Source: Sphingobium lactosutens DS20
Lineage (GTDB): Bacteria > Pseudomonadota > Alphaproteobacteria > Sphingomonadales > Sphingomonadaceae
Length of the DNA stretch: 64,000 bases
Direction: 5' to 3'
NCBI RefSeq assembly: GCF_000445105.1
Contig: NZ_ATDP01000098.1
Coordinates: 91,656 to 155,655 of the forward strand
Made by a program: the position numbers and the translations under genes
Notes under the pieces: generated by a model
Databases searched by the model: none
Told to the model about the DNA's origin: nothing
Seen by the model: the letters and a program-made list of their open reading frames with translations, nothing else
Shown: in pieces, positions 1-8,764 of the stretch
Position numbering within the stretch: position 1 is the stretch's first letter
Layout of the letters: every line of letters begins with the position of its first letter

Positions 1-1
1 G

Positions 2-169
2 GTCTATGCGCGCGACATGGGGGTGAGCGATCCAACGCCGATCGGTGTCACATGTCGCCTGTGCCATCGGGCGCAATGCATGGCGCGATCTGCCCCGCCG
101 ATCGGCCGCGAGATGATGCCCGACGATTATCGCCGCACGCGCGCGCCGTTCGGTTTTGGTGAGGGGTGA
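2..169 (+). CDS. XRE/ScfR-type regulator, C-terminal fragment
   Basis: Frame 2 is open from the left edge and ends in TGA at 167-169, giving the last 55 residues of a gene that begins outside the window. The tail contains the pattern C-R-L-C-H-R-A-Q-C followed by A-P-P-I-G-R and a P-F-G-F ending. This matches the C-terminal cysteine-rich signature of the DUF2083 domain in XRE-family short-chain acyl-CoA regulators (ScfR/RamB type). Those proteins have an N-terminal helix-turn-helix, a central IrrE-like domain and this C-terminal motif. The HTH is not visible here, so the family call rests on the tail alone. The next gene is on the opposite strand and converges on it with a 12-base gap. Confidence 0.6.
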   Translation, partial: VYARDMGVSDPTPIGVTCRLCHRAQCMARSAPPIGREMMPDDYRRTRAPFGFGEG

Positions 170-181
170 GGTTCTACGCGC

Positions 182-826
182 TTAGTCGGCTGGCTGGCGG
201 TAGAGGGGCAGGCCAAGGCCGCGAGCGATCGCCATGGCGCGCAGGGCAAAGCCCAGCGTGGCGGCAATGAGGCCGGCGACGGGCACGTCAAGGCCGATCC
301 AGCGCAGCGCCACGAACAGGCCGGAAGCGAAGGCGGCGGCGGTGACGTAAAGTTCGGGGCGCAGCAGGATGGACGGCTCGCCCGCCAGCAGGTCGCGCAT
401 GATGCCGCCGACGCAGCCCGTGACCACGCCCATCATGCCCGCGACGAAGGGTGGGACGCCGAAGCTCAACGCCTTGGCCGCGCCGAATACGGCAAAGGCG
501 GCAAGGCCGATGGCGTCGAGCCAGTCGAGCGCGCGGTCGCTCCACCAGCGGCGCGGCGTGAACCAGACGATGACCGCCGCGCTCATGCAGGCCATCGCGG
601 GCACGGCATCGACCACCCAGAAGACCGGCGCGCCGATCAGCAGGTCGCGGACCGTGCCGCCCCCTACCCCCGTCACCAGCGCGAAGAAGGCGAAGGTGAC
701 GAGCGTCTGTTGCAGCCTCGCAGCGGCCAGCGCACCGGACGCAGCGAAGACGAAGGTGCCGACGATGCTGAGCGTTTCGAGCACCGGGCCGATGGACGTG
801 GCAAGCGAGGGGGTGGGCGGGAGCAT
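182..826 (-). CDS. Trimeric intracellular cation (TRIC) channel family protein
   Basis: Small hydrophobic membrane protein of about 214 residues with seven predicted transmembrane segments. It has the two-fold internal repeat of the bacterial TRIC family (formerly UPF0126, YicG/YadS-like). Each half carries a glycine-rich motif followed by arginine and aspartate: G-G-G-T-V-R-D-L-L near residue 60 and G-G-I-M-R-D-L-L near residue 145. In characterised homologues these kink the pore helices. The product should be an inner-membrane homotrimeric monovalent cation channel. I prefer the ATG at 826; a TTG four codons upstream (838) is also in frame. It is encoded alone and is separated from the upstream M20 gene by a large inverted repeat. 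Confidence 0.88.
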   Translation of the reverse strand: MLPPTPSLATSIGPVLETLSIVGTFVFAASGALAAARLQQTLVTFAFFALVTGVGGGTVRDLLIGAPVFWVVDAVPAMACMSAAVIVWFTPRRWWSDRALDWLDAIGLAAFAVFGAAKALSFGVPPFVAGMMGVVTGCVGGIMRDLLAGEPSILLRPELYVTAAAFASGLFVALRWIGLDVPVAGLIAATLGFALRAMAIARGLGLPLYRQPAD

Positions 827-844
827 ATAGGCTTTCAACTAGGT

Positions 845-918
845 CCGGTCGGGCTGACCGCTCGGCCCCTGCCTATTTAAGGATAGGACAGGGCTCTGAC
901 GGCGATCAGCCCGACCGG
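845..918. repeat. Nested cloverleaf-like inverted repeat
   Basis: A perfect 13-base inverted repeat, CCGGTCGGGCTGA at 845-857 and TCAGCCCGACCGG at 906-918, encloses a second imperfect stem. The inner arms are CCCTGCCTAT at 867-876 and ATAGGACAGGG at 883-893, with one bulged A and a TTAAGG loop. The structure fills most of the 89-base gap between the M20 hydrolase and the TRIC channel genes. There is no U-run, so a simple intrinsic terminator is not obvious. It could be a processed intergenic hairpin, a protein-binding site or a short palindromic repeat. Confidence 0.6.
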
Positions 919-927
919 GAATGGCGT

Positions 928-2238
928 TTATTTTCCACCCTTTTCGCTGGCGAGCCGGCTCATGAGGATGGCGGCGCGCTTGGCCTGGCGTTTCATGCTG
1001 GCGAGGTCGACGCGTTCGGCCGGGCTGTGATCGCCGGTCGAGGCAGGGCCAAGGCCGACCAGCCCGTCCACATCCTGCGCGACGAAGGCGATATCGCCCG
1101 CGCCACGTTTCAACGGATCGAGCGCGGGCATGTCGGCGAGGCCCAGGTCGCGATTGACGACGTTCAGCCGGTCGAGCAGCGCGCGGTTGCCCGGCGTCGG
1201 CGCCATGGCGGGGTAGCCAAGGTCAAAGGCGATGGTGGCCGATGTTCCGAGCAGATGATCCTGCCCGACGATCTGCTGCATCTTCGCCTGCACGCGCTTG
1301 GTTTGTTCCTCGCTCAAGGTTCGGAAATCGCCCTTGGCGACGGCGATGGGCGGAATGATGTTGGTCTTGCCGGTGACGGCGATGCGCACGCCGTCCTTGT
1401 CGACCTCCGCGCTCTGGCCGCCGCCGATCAGGCCGACATTGAAGGTCAGATTGGGTTCGGGCAGGTCCTGGCGAAAGCGGGTGATGATGCGAGCGATTTC
1501 ATAGATCGCGCCATCGCCCGCCTTGGCCGAGAAGATGCCCGAGCTATGCCCCGATTTGCCGGTGGCGGTCAGCGTCCAGCTATTGGACGAGCGGCGGGCG
1601 ATCGCGCCCATATCCTTGCCATCCTCCTGCGAGAGGCCTTCGAAATCGAGCGCGACGTCGGCGCGCTTGCCCGCCGCGATGAGGTCGCCACGGGCGATGC
1701 TGATCGGTTCGCCCGAATCTTCCTCATCCCCGGTCAGCACCACCTCTATATTCGCATTTTTGAGCGTCCCTGCGGCCTGCATCGCCTGGAGCGCGAGCAG
1801 CATGGTGGCGACCCCGCCCTTATTGTCGGCGGCGCCGGGACCAGTGGCGAAATCGCCGTCGCGCGTGAAGCGCTGGAACGGCGAATCGGGTTCGAACACG
1901 GTGTCGAGATGGCCGATCAGCAGCATTTTCGTCGTGCCCGGTCGCCCCTTGTGCGTGGCGATAAAATGGCCGGCGCGCTTGGCCGCGTCCATGGGCTTCC
2001 ATGCGACGGCAAAGCCCAGCGCCTCAAACTGCGGGCGGAGCATGTCGGCCACGGCCTTCACGCCCGCCATGTTCATCGATCCGCTATTCTGGTTCACCAG
2101 CTTTTCAAGCAGCGCGACGGACGGTTCATAGCCCGCCTCGACACTCTCCCCAATTTTGCGTTCGGCGGGGCTGAGCGCGGCATGGGCGATCGGCGCGCCG
2201 CCCAGCAGCAGGGCGGCGCAAACGAGCGTGCGGATCAT
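928..2238 (-). CDS. M20/M25/M40 family metallohydrolase, exported
   Basis: Protein of 436 residues with a clear signal peptide (residues 1-20, ending A-H-A) and the metal-site order of the M20 family. H110 and D112 lie in G-H-L-D-T, the bridging aspartate is D138 in A-A-D-N-K-G-G, and the general-base glutamate pair is near 172 in T-G-D-E-E-D-S-G. A dimerisation domain follows. The closest family type is the glutamate carboxypeptidase (CPG2-like) group, which cleaves N-acylated amino acids or small peptides with two zinc ions in the periplasm. Substrate cannot be read from sequence. Its ATG overlaps the stop of the upstream glutathione peroxidase gene by four bases, so the two are probably co-translated. 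Confidence 0.88.
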   Translation of the reverse strand: MIRTLVCAALLLGGAPIAHAALSPAERKIGESVEAGYEPSVALLEKLVNQNSGSMNMAGVKAVADMLRPQFEALGFAVAWKPMDAAKRAGHFIATHKGRPGTTKMLLIGHLDTVFEPDSPFQRFTRDGDFATGPGAADNKGGVATMLLALQAMQAAGTLKNANIEVVLTGDEEDSGEPISIARGDLIAAGKRADVALDFEGLSQEDGKDMGAIARRSSNSWTLTATGKSGHSSGIFSAKAGDGAIYEIARIITRFRQDLPEPNLTFNVGLIGGGQSAEVDKDGVRIAVTGKTNIIPPIAVAKGDFRTLSEEQTKRVQAKMQQIVGQDHLLGTSATIAFDLGYPAMAPTPGNRALLDRLNVVNRDLGLADMPALDPLKRGAGDIAFVAQDVDGLVGLGPASTGDHSPAERVDLASMKRQAKRAAILMSRLASEKGGK

Positions 2239-2780
2239 TTCGCCAGTTCCGCCTCGATCGCGGCGATCAGGGCGGGGTCGTCGGGATTGGTAGTCGGCGC
2301 GAAGCGCGCGGCAACGCTGCCATCCTTTGCGATCAGGAATTTTTCGAAATTCCAGAGGACTTCGGGCGCATCGCCCGGCGTGATGCCATAGCCCACCAGC
2401 TTTTCGCGGAACGCATCGCCCTCCCCCTGGGCGGCCGGCTGGGCACTGGTGAGGGCGGCATAGAGCGGATGCTTGTCCGGGCCGGTCACGACGATCTTTT
2501 CGAACATCGGGAAATCGACGCCGAAATTGGTGGTGCAGAAGGTCGCGATCTCGTCATTGCTGCCCGGTTCCTGGGCGCCAAAATCATTGGCGGGAAAGCC
2601 GGTGACGACCAGCCCCTTGTCCTTGTAATCGCGATAGAGTTTTTCCAGCCCCTCATATTGCGGGGTGAGGCCGCATTTGGAGGCGACGTTGACGACCAAC
2701 ACCACCTTGCCCGCATAGTCGGCCAGGCTGGCGTCGTCGCCCTTGATGGTCTTGAGCGGTATTTGCTGGATATCGGCCAT
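2235..2780 (-). CDS. Glutathione peroxidase family (thiol peroxidase)
   Basis: Protein of 181 residues, the usual length for bacterial BtuE/GPx-like enzymes. The peroxidatic residue is cysteine rather than selenocysteine, at C36 in A-S-K-C-G-L-T-P. The catalytic tetrad partners are visible: a glutamine in F-P-A-N-D-F-G-A-Q-E-P-G and a tryptophan in L-W-N-F-E-K-F. There is no signal peptide, so it should act in the cytoplasm. It reduces hydrogen or organic peroxides, in many bacteria using thioredoxin rather than glutathione. It is the first gene of a two-gene unit with the M20 hydrolase. Confidence 0.93.
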   Translation of the reverse strand: MADIQQIPLKTIKGDDASLADYAGKVVLVVNVASKCGLTPQYEGLEKLYRDYKDKGLVVTGFPANDFGAQEPGSNDEIATFCTTNFGVDFPMFEKIVVTGPDKHPLYAALTSAQPAAQGEGDAFREKLVGYGITPGDAPEVLWNFEKFLIAKDGSVAARFAPTTNPDDPALIAAIEAELAK

Positions 2781-2821
2781 GTCCTGTCTCCTGTAAGATC
2801 ATGATGGGCGCGACCTTGGCA

Positions 2822-3532
2822 TCAAATGGCCGCGCCGAACAGATGCCCCGCGCCCGCCGTAACCGCCATGGCGAGCGCGCCCCACAGGAGCGTGCGCAGG
2901 ACCGAGCGCGGCGGACTGGCCCCGCCCAGCCGCGCCCCGATGAAACCAAGCAGCGCCAGGCAAGCGAGGCAGATGCCGACGATGGCGGGAATCGCCGTGG
3001 CGGCGGGGACCAGAGCGGCGGCGACCACTGGCGGGGTCGCGCCTGCGGCAAAGCTGGCGGCCGAAGCGAGCGCGGCCTGCACCGGGCGCGCGGTCGCAAG
3101 GTCGGAAATGCCCAGTTCGTCGCGAGCGTGGGCGCCCAGCGCATCGGCATCCATCAATTGCTGCGCCACCTGCCCCGCGAGATCGGGGGTCAGGCCGCGA
3201 TCGACATAGATGTCGCGCAGTTCGACCCATTCGGCATGGGGCTGCGTGCGCAGCGCCTTCTCCTCCTTGGCAAGGTCGGCGCGTTCGGTGTCGGACTGGG
3301 CGCTGACCGAGACATATTCGCCCGCCGCCATCGACATGGCGCCCGCGACCAGCGCGGCGATGCCCGACAATAGCACGGACTGGCCGGTGGCGCCCGACGC
3401 GGCGATGCCGGTCATCAGGCTGGCGGTCGAGACGATCCCGTCATTGGCCCCCAGCACGGCCGCGCGCAGCCAGCCGACGCGGTTGACATAATGGACGGCG
3501 TGATGCGGCGAGGCGGTGGTGCTGCTGTCCAT
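2822..3532 (-). CDS. VIT/CCC1 family metal transporter
   Basis: About 236 residues related to the plant vacuolar iron transporter (VIT1) and yeast CCC1. These are five-helix membrane proteins that export Fe(II) or Mn(II) from the cytoplasm. Family signatures include G-A-N-D-G-I-V-S-T-A-S-L-M-T-G after the first helix and A-A-G-E-Y-V-S-V-S-A-Q near residue 75. A charged cytoplasmic helical segment follows, where family members bind metal. I chose the ATG at 3532 because AGAAGGA precedes it at good spacing; the frame stays open upstream without family sequence. The gene is divergent from the ThuA-domain gene. Confidence 0.88.
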   Translation of the reverse strand: MDSSTTASPHHAVHYVNRVGWLRAAVLGANDGIVSTASLMTGIAASGATGQSVLLSGIAALVAGAMSMAAGEYVSVSAQSDTERADLAKEEKALRTQPHAEWVELRDIYVDRGLTPDLAGQVAQQLMDADALGAHARDELGISDLATARPVQAALASAASFAAGATPPVVAAALVPAATAIPAIVGICLACLALLGFIGARLGGASPPRSVLRTLLWGALAMAVTAGAGHLFGAAI

Positions 3533-3710
3533 CGGATTCCTTCTGGTTCGGAGGCGCACAGTGCCGCGACGCACGTGCGAAGTCGATCCCGCGATGGCAT
3601 GGAGCGCAAAGAGCCTCCGACCATAGTCGTAGAAGAGGCCCATGCCGATTGCGCCGGTCCGATGGGGCGCGATAAGCCCCGCTCTTCACGCGGCGGATGG
3701 AGGGACGGCC

Positions 3711-4490
3711 ATGGGAATGATGATGCGGCTCCTGCTGGCGATCGCCGCCCTTTTCGCCGCGCCGAGCGCCATAGCCGAAAGCCAGTTCAAGCTGCTCGTC
3801 TTCGCCAAGGCGAATACCTATCATTATGAGTATATCCCGATCGCGCGCGAGAGCCTGGAGCAGATGGCGCGGCTGCACAGCTTCGAGCTTGTCTGGACGC
3901 GTCACCCGGAAAGTTTCGACGAAGACCTGAGTCAATATGCGGCGATCATGTTCCTCAATTCGCCCGGTGAGGAATTGAACGCCGGGCAGCGGGCGAAGTT
4001 CGAAGCCTATATGCGCGCAGGCGGCAATGCGATGATCGTCCACCGCGCCGCGATCACTCCGCCGGGCGAATGGCCCTGGTATGAAAAGCTGGTGGGCCGG
4101 CGCGTCGGCGTGCATCCGATGGTGCAGACCGGCGTCGTCACGGTGGAAGACCGCAATTTCCCCGCGACCTTCGCCCTGCCCGACCGATGGGTGTGGAGCG
4201 ACGAATTCTACGTCACGACCAATCCCTTTGACGTGCGGATCAACACCGTGCTGGGCGTGGATGAAAGCAGTTACGACCCGACCAAGATCTGGCCCGGCCA
4301 GGTGTCACGGCCGATGGGCCGCGACCATCCGATCGCCTGGTATCATGACTATGAAAAGGGGCGCGTGTTCGTGACCACGCTGGGGCATGAAGGGGCGATG
4401 TACCGCGATTATACCTATCTGACGCATTTGATGGGCGGCATTTACTGGACGGCGACCGGGCGCGGCCAGGCGGCGACCAGCAAGCGTTGA
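3711..4490 (+). CDS. ThuA domain protein, exported
   Basis: About 259 residues. A signal peptide (M-M-M-R-L-L-L-A-I-A-A-L-F ending A-I-A) is followed by a ThuA domain, a class-I glutamine-amidotransferase-like fold found in trehalose/sugar utilisation and PVC-type proteins. Family features include L-V-F-A-K-A-N-T-Y-H-Y at the first strand and the late G-R-V-F-V-T-T-L-G-H segment. The biochemical role of ThuA domains is not settled; a periplasmic sugar-related role is assumed. The start at 3711 is supported by GGAGG about eight bases upstream. The frame remains open another 23 codons upstream, but without a better ribosome site. The gene converges on the ABC-F gene with a 10-base gap. Confidence 0.82.
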   Translation: MGMMMRLLLAIAALFAAPSAIAESQFKLLVFAKANTYHYEYIPIARESLEQMARLHSFELVWTRHPESFDEDLSQYAAIMFLNSPGEELNAGQRAKFEAYMRAGGNAMIVHRAAITPPGEWPWYEKLVGRRVGVHPMVQTGVVTVEDRNFPATFALPDRWVWSDEFYVTTNPFDVRINTVLGVDESSYDPTKIWPGQVSRPMGRDHPIAWYHDYEKGRVFVTTLGHEGAMYRDYTYLTHLMGGIYWTATGRGQAATSKR

Positions 4491-4500
4491 AGAGGCAGCG

Positions 4501-6282
4501 TCAGCCCGCCAGGCCTTCGGCCTTTTCCGCTAGGTCGAGCCAGCGTTCCTCCGCCGCATCCTTGTCGGCGCGGGCCTGTTCTATGGCCTTGGTGAGCGCG
4601 GCGAATTTGCCGGGATCGCGGGTGTAGAGGGCGGGATCGGCGAGCGCGGCCTCATCGCGGGCGATCGCGGCTTCCAGCGCCTCGATCCGCCCGGGCAGCA
4701 GATCAAGGTCGCGCTGATCCTTGTAGCTGAGCTTGGCGGACGCAGGCTTGGGCGGCGGCGGGGGCGCGGCGTCCTTCTTTTCCGCCTTCGCGGCCTTGCG
4801 CGGATCGCGCTTGGCGATCCAGTCGGCATAGCCGCCGACGATCACATCGACCGTCCCCGATCCGTCGAGGCCCAGTGTGACCGTGACGGTGCGGTCGAGG
4901 AAATCGCGGTCGTGACTGACGATCAGGACGGTGCCGTCATAATCGGCGATGACTTCCTGAAGCAGATCGAGCGTTTCGAGGTCGAGATCATTGGTCGGTT
5001 CGTCGAGTACGAGCAGGTTGGATTCGCGGGCAAATTCCCGCGCGAACAGCAGGCGCGAGCGTTCGCCGCCCGACAATGTGCCGACCTTCGCCTCGGCAAG
5101 CGACGGATCGAACAGGAAGTCCTTCAGATAGCCGTGGACATGCTTGCGCACCCCGCGCACGTCGATCCAGTCGCCCCCTTCGGCCAGCACGTCGCGGACG
5201 GACTTGTCGCCCTGCATCAGGCTGCGCTGCTGGTCGATGAAGATCATGTCGAGCGTCTTGGCGAGCGTCACGTCGCCGCTGTCGGGCGCAAGCTGGCCGG
5301 TCAGCAATTTCAGTAGCGTCGACTTGCCAGCGCCATTGCCGCCGACGATGCCGATGCGGTCGCCGCGCTGCACGCGCAGGGTGAAGTCCCTGATGATGGT
5401 GCGATCACCAAAGGCCTTAGTGACATGCTCGGCCTTGATGACGCTCTTGGTCTTGCTGTCGTCGCTGGCGACGGCGATCTTGGCGGTGCCCTGCGGCCCC
5501 TGCATGGCGGCGCGCTGGGCGCGCATCTCCCAAAGTTTCGCGAGCCGGCCCTGGTTGCGCTTGCGCCGGGCGGTGACGCCGCGTTCCAGCCAGTGCGCCT
5601 CGATCTTGAGCTTGGCGTCCAGCTTTTCGGCCGCCCGCGCCTCTTCGGCGTAGACCGCCTCCATCCATTGTTCAAAACCGCCAAAGCCGATCTCGTTGCG
5701 GCGCATCGAGCCGCGGTCGAGCCAGAGCGTCTGGCGGGTGAGGCGCGTCAGAAACGCGCGGTCGTGGCTGATGACGATGAAGGCGCCATTATAGCGCGCC
5801 ATCCAGTTTTCGATCCAGTCGATCGCCGCGATGTCGAGATGGTTGGTCGGTTCGTCGAGCAACAGCAGGTCGGGTTCGCTGGCGAGCGCGCGGGCGATGG
5901 CGGCGCGGCGGCGCTCGCCTCCACTCGCCGTCTTCGCCTCGCGCGACAGGTCGATGCCCAGTTGATCGGCAATCGCCTCCACCTCATGCGCCGGGGGCGC
6001 ATAATCGCCGGCCAATGCGAAATCATGCAGCGTGGCGAAGGGCGTGACGTCGGGGTCCTGTTCCAGCGTGATGACGCGCGCGCCCGGCTGCACCGAGCGG
6101 GTGCCTTCATCCGGTTCGATCTGGCCGCCGATGAGTTTGAGCAGCGTCGTCTTGCCCGCGCCGTTGCGGCCGATGAGCGCCAGCCGGTCGCGCTGGCCGA
6201 CATGAATGTCTATGTTGCGGAACAGCCAGTGCGTACCCTGGCTGAGGCCGAGATTTTCGAAGGAGAGGATGGGAGCCGCCAT
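4501..6282 (-). CDS. ABC-F family ATPase (Uup-like)
   Basis: Soluble protein of 593 residues with two ABC cassettes and no membrane segments. Walker A motifs are G-R-N-G-A-G-K-T-T and G-G-N-G-A-G-K-S-T. Signatures are A-S-G-G-E-R-R-R and L-S-G-G-E-R-S-R, and Walker B motifs are L-L-L-L-D-E-P-T-N-H-L-D and L-L-V-L-D-E-P-T-N-D-L-D. A charged linker joins the cassettes. After a Pro/Ala-rich stretch comes a coiled-coil tail beginning L-S-Y-K-D-Q-R-D-L. That tail is characteristic of Uup, an ABC-F protein that binds DNA and ribosomes and influences transposon excision and ribosome assembly. The start at 6282 removes twelve non-homologous residues of the longer frame. Confidence 0.92.
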   Translation of the reverse strand: MAAPILSFENLGLSQGTHWLFRNIDIHVGQRDRLALIGRNGAGKTTLLKLIGGQIEPDEGTRSVQPGARVITLEQDPDVTPFATLHDFALAGDYAPPAHEVEAIADQLGIDLSREAKTASGGERRRAAIARALASEPDLLLLDEPTNHLDIAAIDWIENWMARYNGAFIVISHDRAFLTRLTRQTLWLDRGSMRRNEIGFGGFEQWMEAVYAEEARAAEKLDAKLKIEAHWLERGVTARRKRNQGRLAKLWEMRAQRAAMQGPQGTAKIAVASDDSKTKSVIKAEHVTKAFGDRTIIRDFTLRVQRGDRIGIVGGNGAGKSTLLKLLTGQLAPDSGDVTLAKTLDMIFIDQQRSLMQGDKSVRDVLAEGGDWIDVRGVRKHVHGYLKDFLFDPSLAEAKVGTLSGGERSRLLFAREFARESNLLVLDEPTNDLDLETLDLLQEVIADYDGTVLIVSHDRDFLDRTVTVTLGLDGSGTVDVIVGGYADWIAKRDPRKAAKAEKKDAAPPPPPKPASAKLSYKDQRDLDLLPGRIEALEAAIARDEAALADPALYTRDPGKFAALTKAIEQARADKDAAEERWLDLAEKAEGLAG

Positions 6283-6425
6283 GGCGGTGCAGCTAGGGGG
6301 TAAGGGGCGACAGAGCAAGTGGGGAACCCGAAAGCTGTCGCACGGCTTTCACCGGTGCACAGCGTCCGTTCATCGCATCCCGGCCAATCACGGATGCAGC
6401 GAATTTTTGCAGAGGAGACCCGTTG

Positions 6426-7157
6426 ATGAAATCCGCCCTCGCCCTGATGGCGCTTAGCGCCGCCGCGATTCCCGCAGCCGGCCTGGCGCAGACCAGCGTC
6501 ACCATCGCCGAGACAGCGCCGGTCGTGACGCTGAACGTGACCGAAAGCGTCGAAGCCGCGCCCGATGTCGCGACGGTGGGCACCGGCGTCCAGACCCGCG
6601 CGCAGACGGCGCAAGCGGCGATGCAGCAGAATGCGGCGCAGACGGAAAAGCTGATCGCGGCGCTGGCCAGGGCCGGCATCGCCAAGAAGGATATCCAGAC
6701 CAGCGGCATTAATCTCAGCGCGCAATATGATTATAACAATCAAAATGGCCAGCCGCAGGGGCCGCGCTTCATCGGTTATGAGGCGTCGAACCAGCTGACG
6801 GTGAAGCTGCGCGACATCAAGCGCGTCGGCGCGTCGCTGGACGCCATGGTGGCGGCGGGCGCGACCAATATCAGCGGGCCGACCTTCTCGATCGACGACC
6901 CGTCGCCCATGCTGGTGCAGGCGCGCGGCGCGGCGATGAAGAGCGCGAAGGCGCAGGCGGACTATTATGCGCAGGCGGCCGGCTATCGCTCCGCGCGGCT
7001 GGTGTCGATCAGCGAAAGCAACAGCGGCGGCCAGCCGCCCATGCCGATGATGCAAAGCGCCCGGTTCAAGGCCGATGCCGCGCCGGCGACGCCGGTGGAG
7101 CCGGGGCAGGTCAGTGCGTCGGTGACGCTGACCGTGCAATATGCGCTGGAAAAATAA
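6426..7157 (+). CDS. SIMPL domain (DUF541) protein, periplasmic
   Basis: About 243 residues with a signal peptide (M-K-S-A-L-A-L-M-A-L-S ending A-G-L-A) followed by one SIMPL/DUF541 domain. Typical features are the opening L-N-V-T-E-S-V-E-A-A-P-D-V-A strand, the helix A-A-M-Q-Q-N-A-A-Q-T-E-K-L, and the segment K-K-D-I-Q-T-S-G-I-N-L-S-A-Q-Y. Bacterial members such as YggE are periplasmic or outer-membrane proteins linked to oxidative-stress tolerance; the molecular activity is unknown. GAGGAG lies upstream; a TTG directly before the ATG could also initiate. It converges on the DUF389 gene. Confidence 0.85.
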   Translation: MKSALALMALSAAAIPAAGLAQTSVTIAETAPVVTLNVTESVEAAPDVATVGTGVQTRAQTAQAAMQQNAAQTEKLIAALARAGIAKKDIQTSGINLSAQYDYNNQNGQPQGPRFIGYEASNQLTVKLRDIKRVGASLDAMVAAGATNISGPTFSIDDPSPMLVQARGAAMKSAKAQADYYAQAAGYRSARLVSISESNSGGQPPMPMMQSARFKADAAPATPVEPGQVSASVTLTVQYALEK

Positions 7158-7173
7158 GGCGCTGAACCCGTCC

Positions 7174-8667
7174 TTATTCCGTGATGCGCCAGCGCAGGGC
7201 CGCCCGGTCCGCGCTGGCGCCTTGCGTCAGGCGCACGTCGACGCCACGATCGGCGAAGGGCTGCGTCAGGGCGGGATGATCGTCCCCGCGCACGGCCATG
7301 TCGATGGGCAGGCCGACGCGCTGCGCCGCCCATAGCGCCAGCGCCAGCGTTTCAGCATTGGCCGGCGCGCCATCCTCATCAAGGGTAATATCGGGCAAGG
7401 GCAGCACCGGCGGTTCGACCTCTATCGTCCAGCCCGGCGCCATGGCGGCGGCGCGCTGTTCGAGCACGCGATAGGTGGCAAGGCCCGCTTCTGGCAGCGG
7501 CCGCGCGCGCACCAGCGCCCGCTTGCGCCCGGTGTCGATGGTGACGGCGTCGGGATCGACCCCGGCGATGAGCGCGAGCCGATCGGTCAGGCGATCGACC
7601 TGGCCCTGCACCTCGCGCCGCGCGGTCTGGACGGCGAGCAGCTGGGCATTTTCGGTGTCGGTCCCTTCACCCACGCGAATCTGTTCGATATCGAGCGCGA
7701 CAGGCTGGCCCAGCATGTCGCTGAGCACGCGGCTGGCGCGCGTCGTCGCGTTGCGTTCATAGCGGCTGGTCAGGACGCTGGCGGTAACGGACAGCGGCCG
7801 GGCGTCGAAATCTATGTCGAGCTGCGAGATGCGGGCATCATCGGCAAATTCGCGGCGGATGACGTCGCGCGCCTCGCGGGCGGCATTGGATTCCCAGGCG
7901 ATCTGGCGCAGCGACAGGCCGAGCGGCACGGCGAGGGCAAAGAAGATGACGCCGATGAAGACGCTCTGCATCCAGCTTTGCCGGGGCGAGAGTTCCCGGC
8001 CAAAGCCATAGAGCCGCGCCATGATGCCCGCCGCCAGCGCGATCGTCACGAAGTTGGTGAAGAAGAGCAGGAAGGCGCCGCCCGCCACGGTGGCGTTGAG
8101 CGTCGCGACACCAAAGCCGACCGTTGCGAGCGGCGGCATCAACGCGGTGGCGATGGCGACGCCCACGATGGTGCCCGCCTTCCCCCGGATCATCGCATAG
8201 GCGCCCGCCAGCGCGGAAAAGAGCGCGACCATGAGGTCGAAGAGATTGGGCCGGGTGCGCGCGGCGATTTCCGCCGTCACGGTCTGAAGCGGGGACAGCA
8301 GAACGATGAAGGCGGTGAAGAGGATGGCGATGAGCGCGCCGACGGCAAGGGTGAAAAGCGTGCGGCGAATCTCGCGCGAATCGACGGTGGCGAGCGCGAA
8401 GCCCAGGCCAACGATCGGCCCCATAAGCGGGGAGATAAGCATCGCGCCGATCACCACGGCAGGCGAGGAGAGCAACAGCCCCAGCACCGCGATGCCCGCC
8501 GACATGAGGATCATGAAGGCGTAGCGCGGGCTCCACCCATCATCTTCGCGCACGCGATCGACCACCGCCTGATGGTCGATTTCGCGGATCACATGGCCGC
8601 GCCACCAGCGGGGCACGGCGCGCCAGAGTGGCGGATCGGCAACGGGCCTTTCGTCCTGCATCTTCAT
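7174..8667 (-). CDS. DUF389 (TIGR00341-type) membrane protein
   Basis: About 497 residues. After a short charged N-terminus, a block of about six hydrophobic helices begins near S-A-G-I-A-V-L-G-L-L-L-S-S-P. It contains the family motif V-V-I-G-A-M-L-I-S-P-L-M-G-P-I-V-G-L. A soluble C-terminal half of about 250 residues follows, with the pattern L-L-A-V-Q-T-A-R-R-E-V-Q-G-Q-V-D. DUF389 proteins are widespread inner-membrane proteins without an established function. Start choice between 8667 and 8661 is open because no clear ribosome site is visible. It is divergent from the PepSY-like gene, and the two 5' ends lie within about 100 bases. Confidence 0.82.
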   Translation of the reverse strand: MKMQDERPVADPPLWRAVPRWWRGHVIREIDHQAVVDRVREDDGWSPRYAFMILMSAGIAVLGLLLSSPAVVIGAMLISPLMGPIVGLGFALATVDSREIRRTLFTLAVGALIAILFTAFIVLLSPLQTVTAEIAARTRPNLFDLMVALFSALAGAYAMIRGKAGTIVGVAIATALMPPLATVGFGVATLNATVAGGAFLLFFTNFVTIALAAGIMARLYGFGRELSPRQSWMQSVFIGVIFFALAVPLGLSLRQIAWESNAAREARDVIRREFADDARISQLDIDFDARPLSVTASVLTSRYERNATTRASRVLSDMLGQPVALDIEQIRVGEGTDTENAQLLAVQTARREVQGQVDRLTDRLALIAGVDPDAVTIDTGRKRALVRARPLPEAGLATYRVLEQRAAAMAPGWTIEVEPPVLPLPDITLDEDGAPANAETLALALWAAQRVGLPIDMAVRGDDHPALTQPFADRGVDVRLTQGASADRAALRWRITE

Positions 8668-8764
8668 GACACAGCGCCATAATCGAGCGCGGCGCGGCTT
8701 TCCAGCCGCCACCGCGATGCCATCATTCACCACCTGTTCAATGGCCTGCACCTATGGCATGCCC

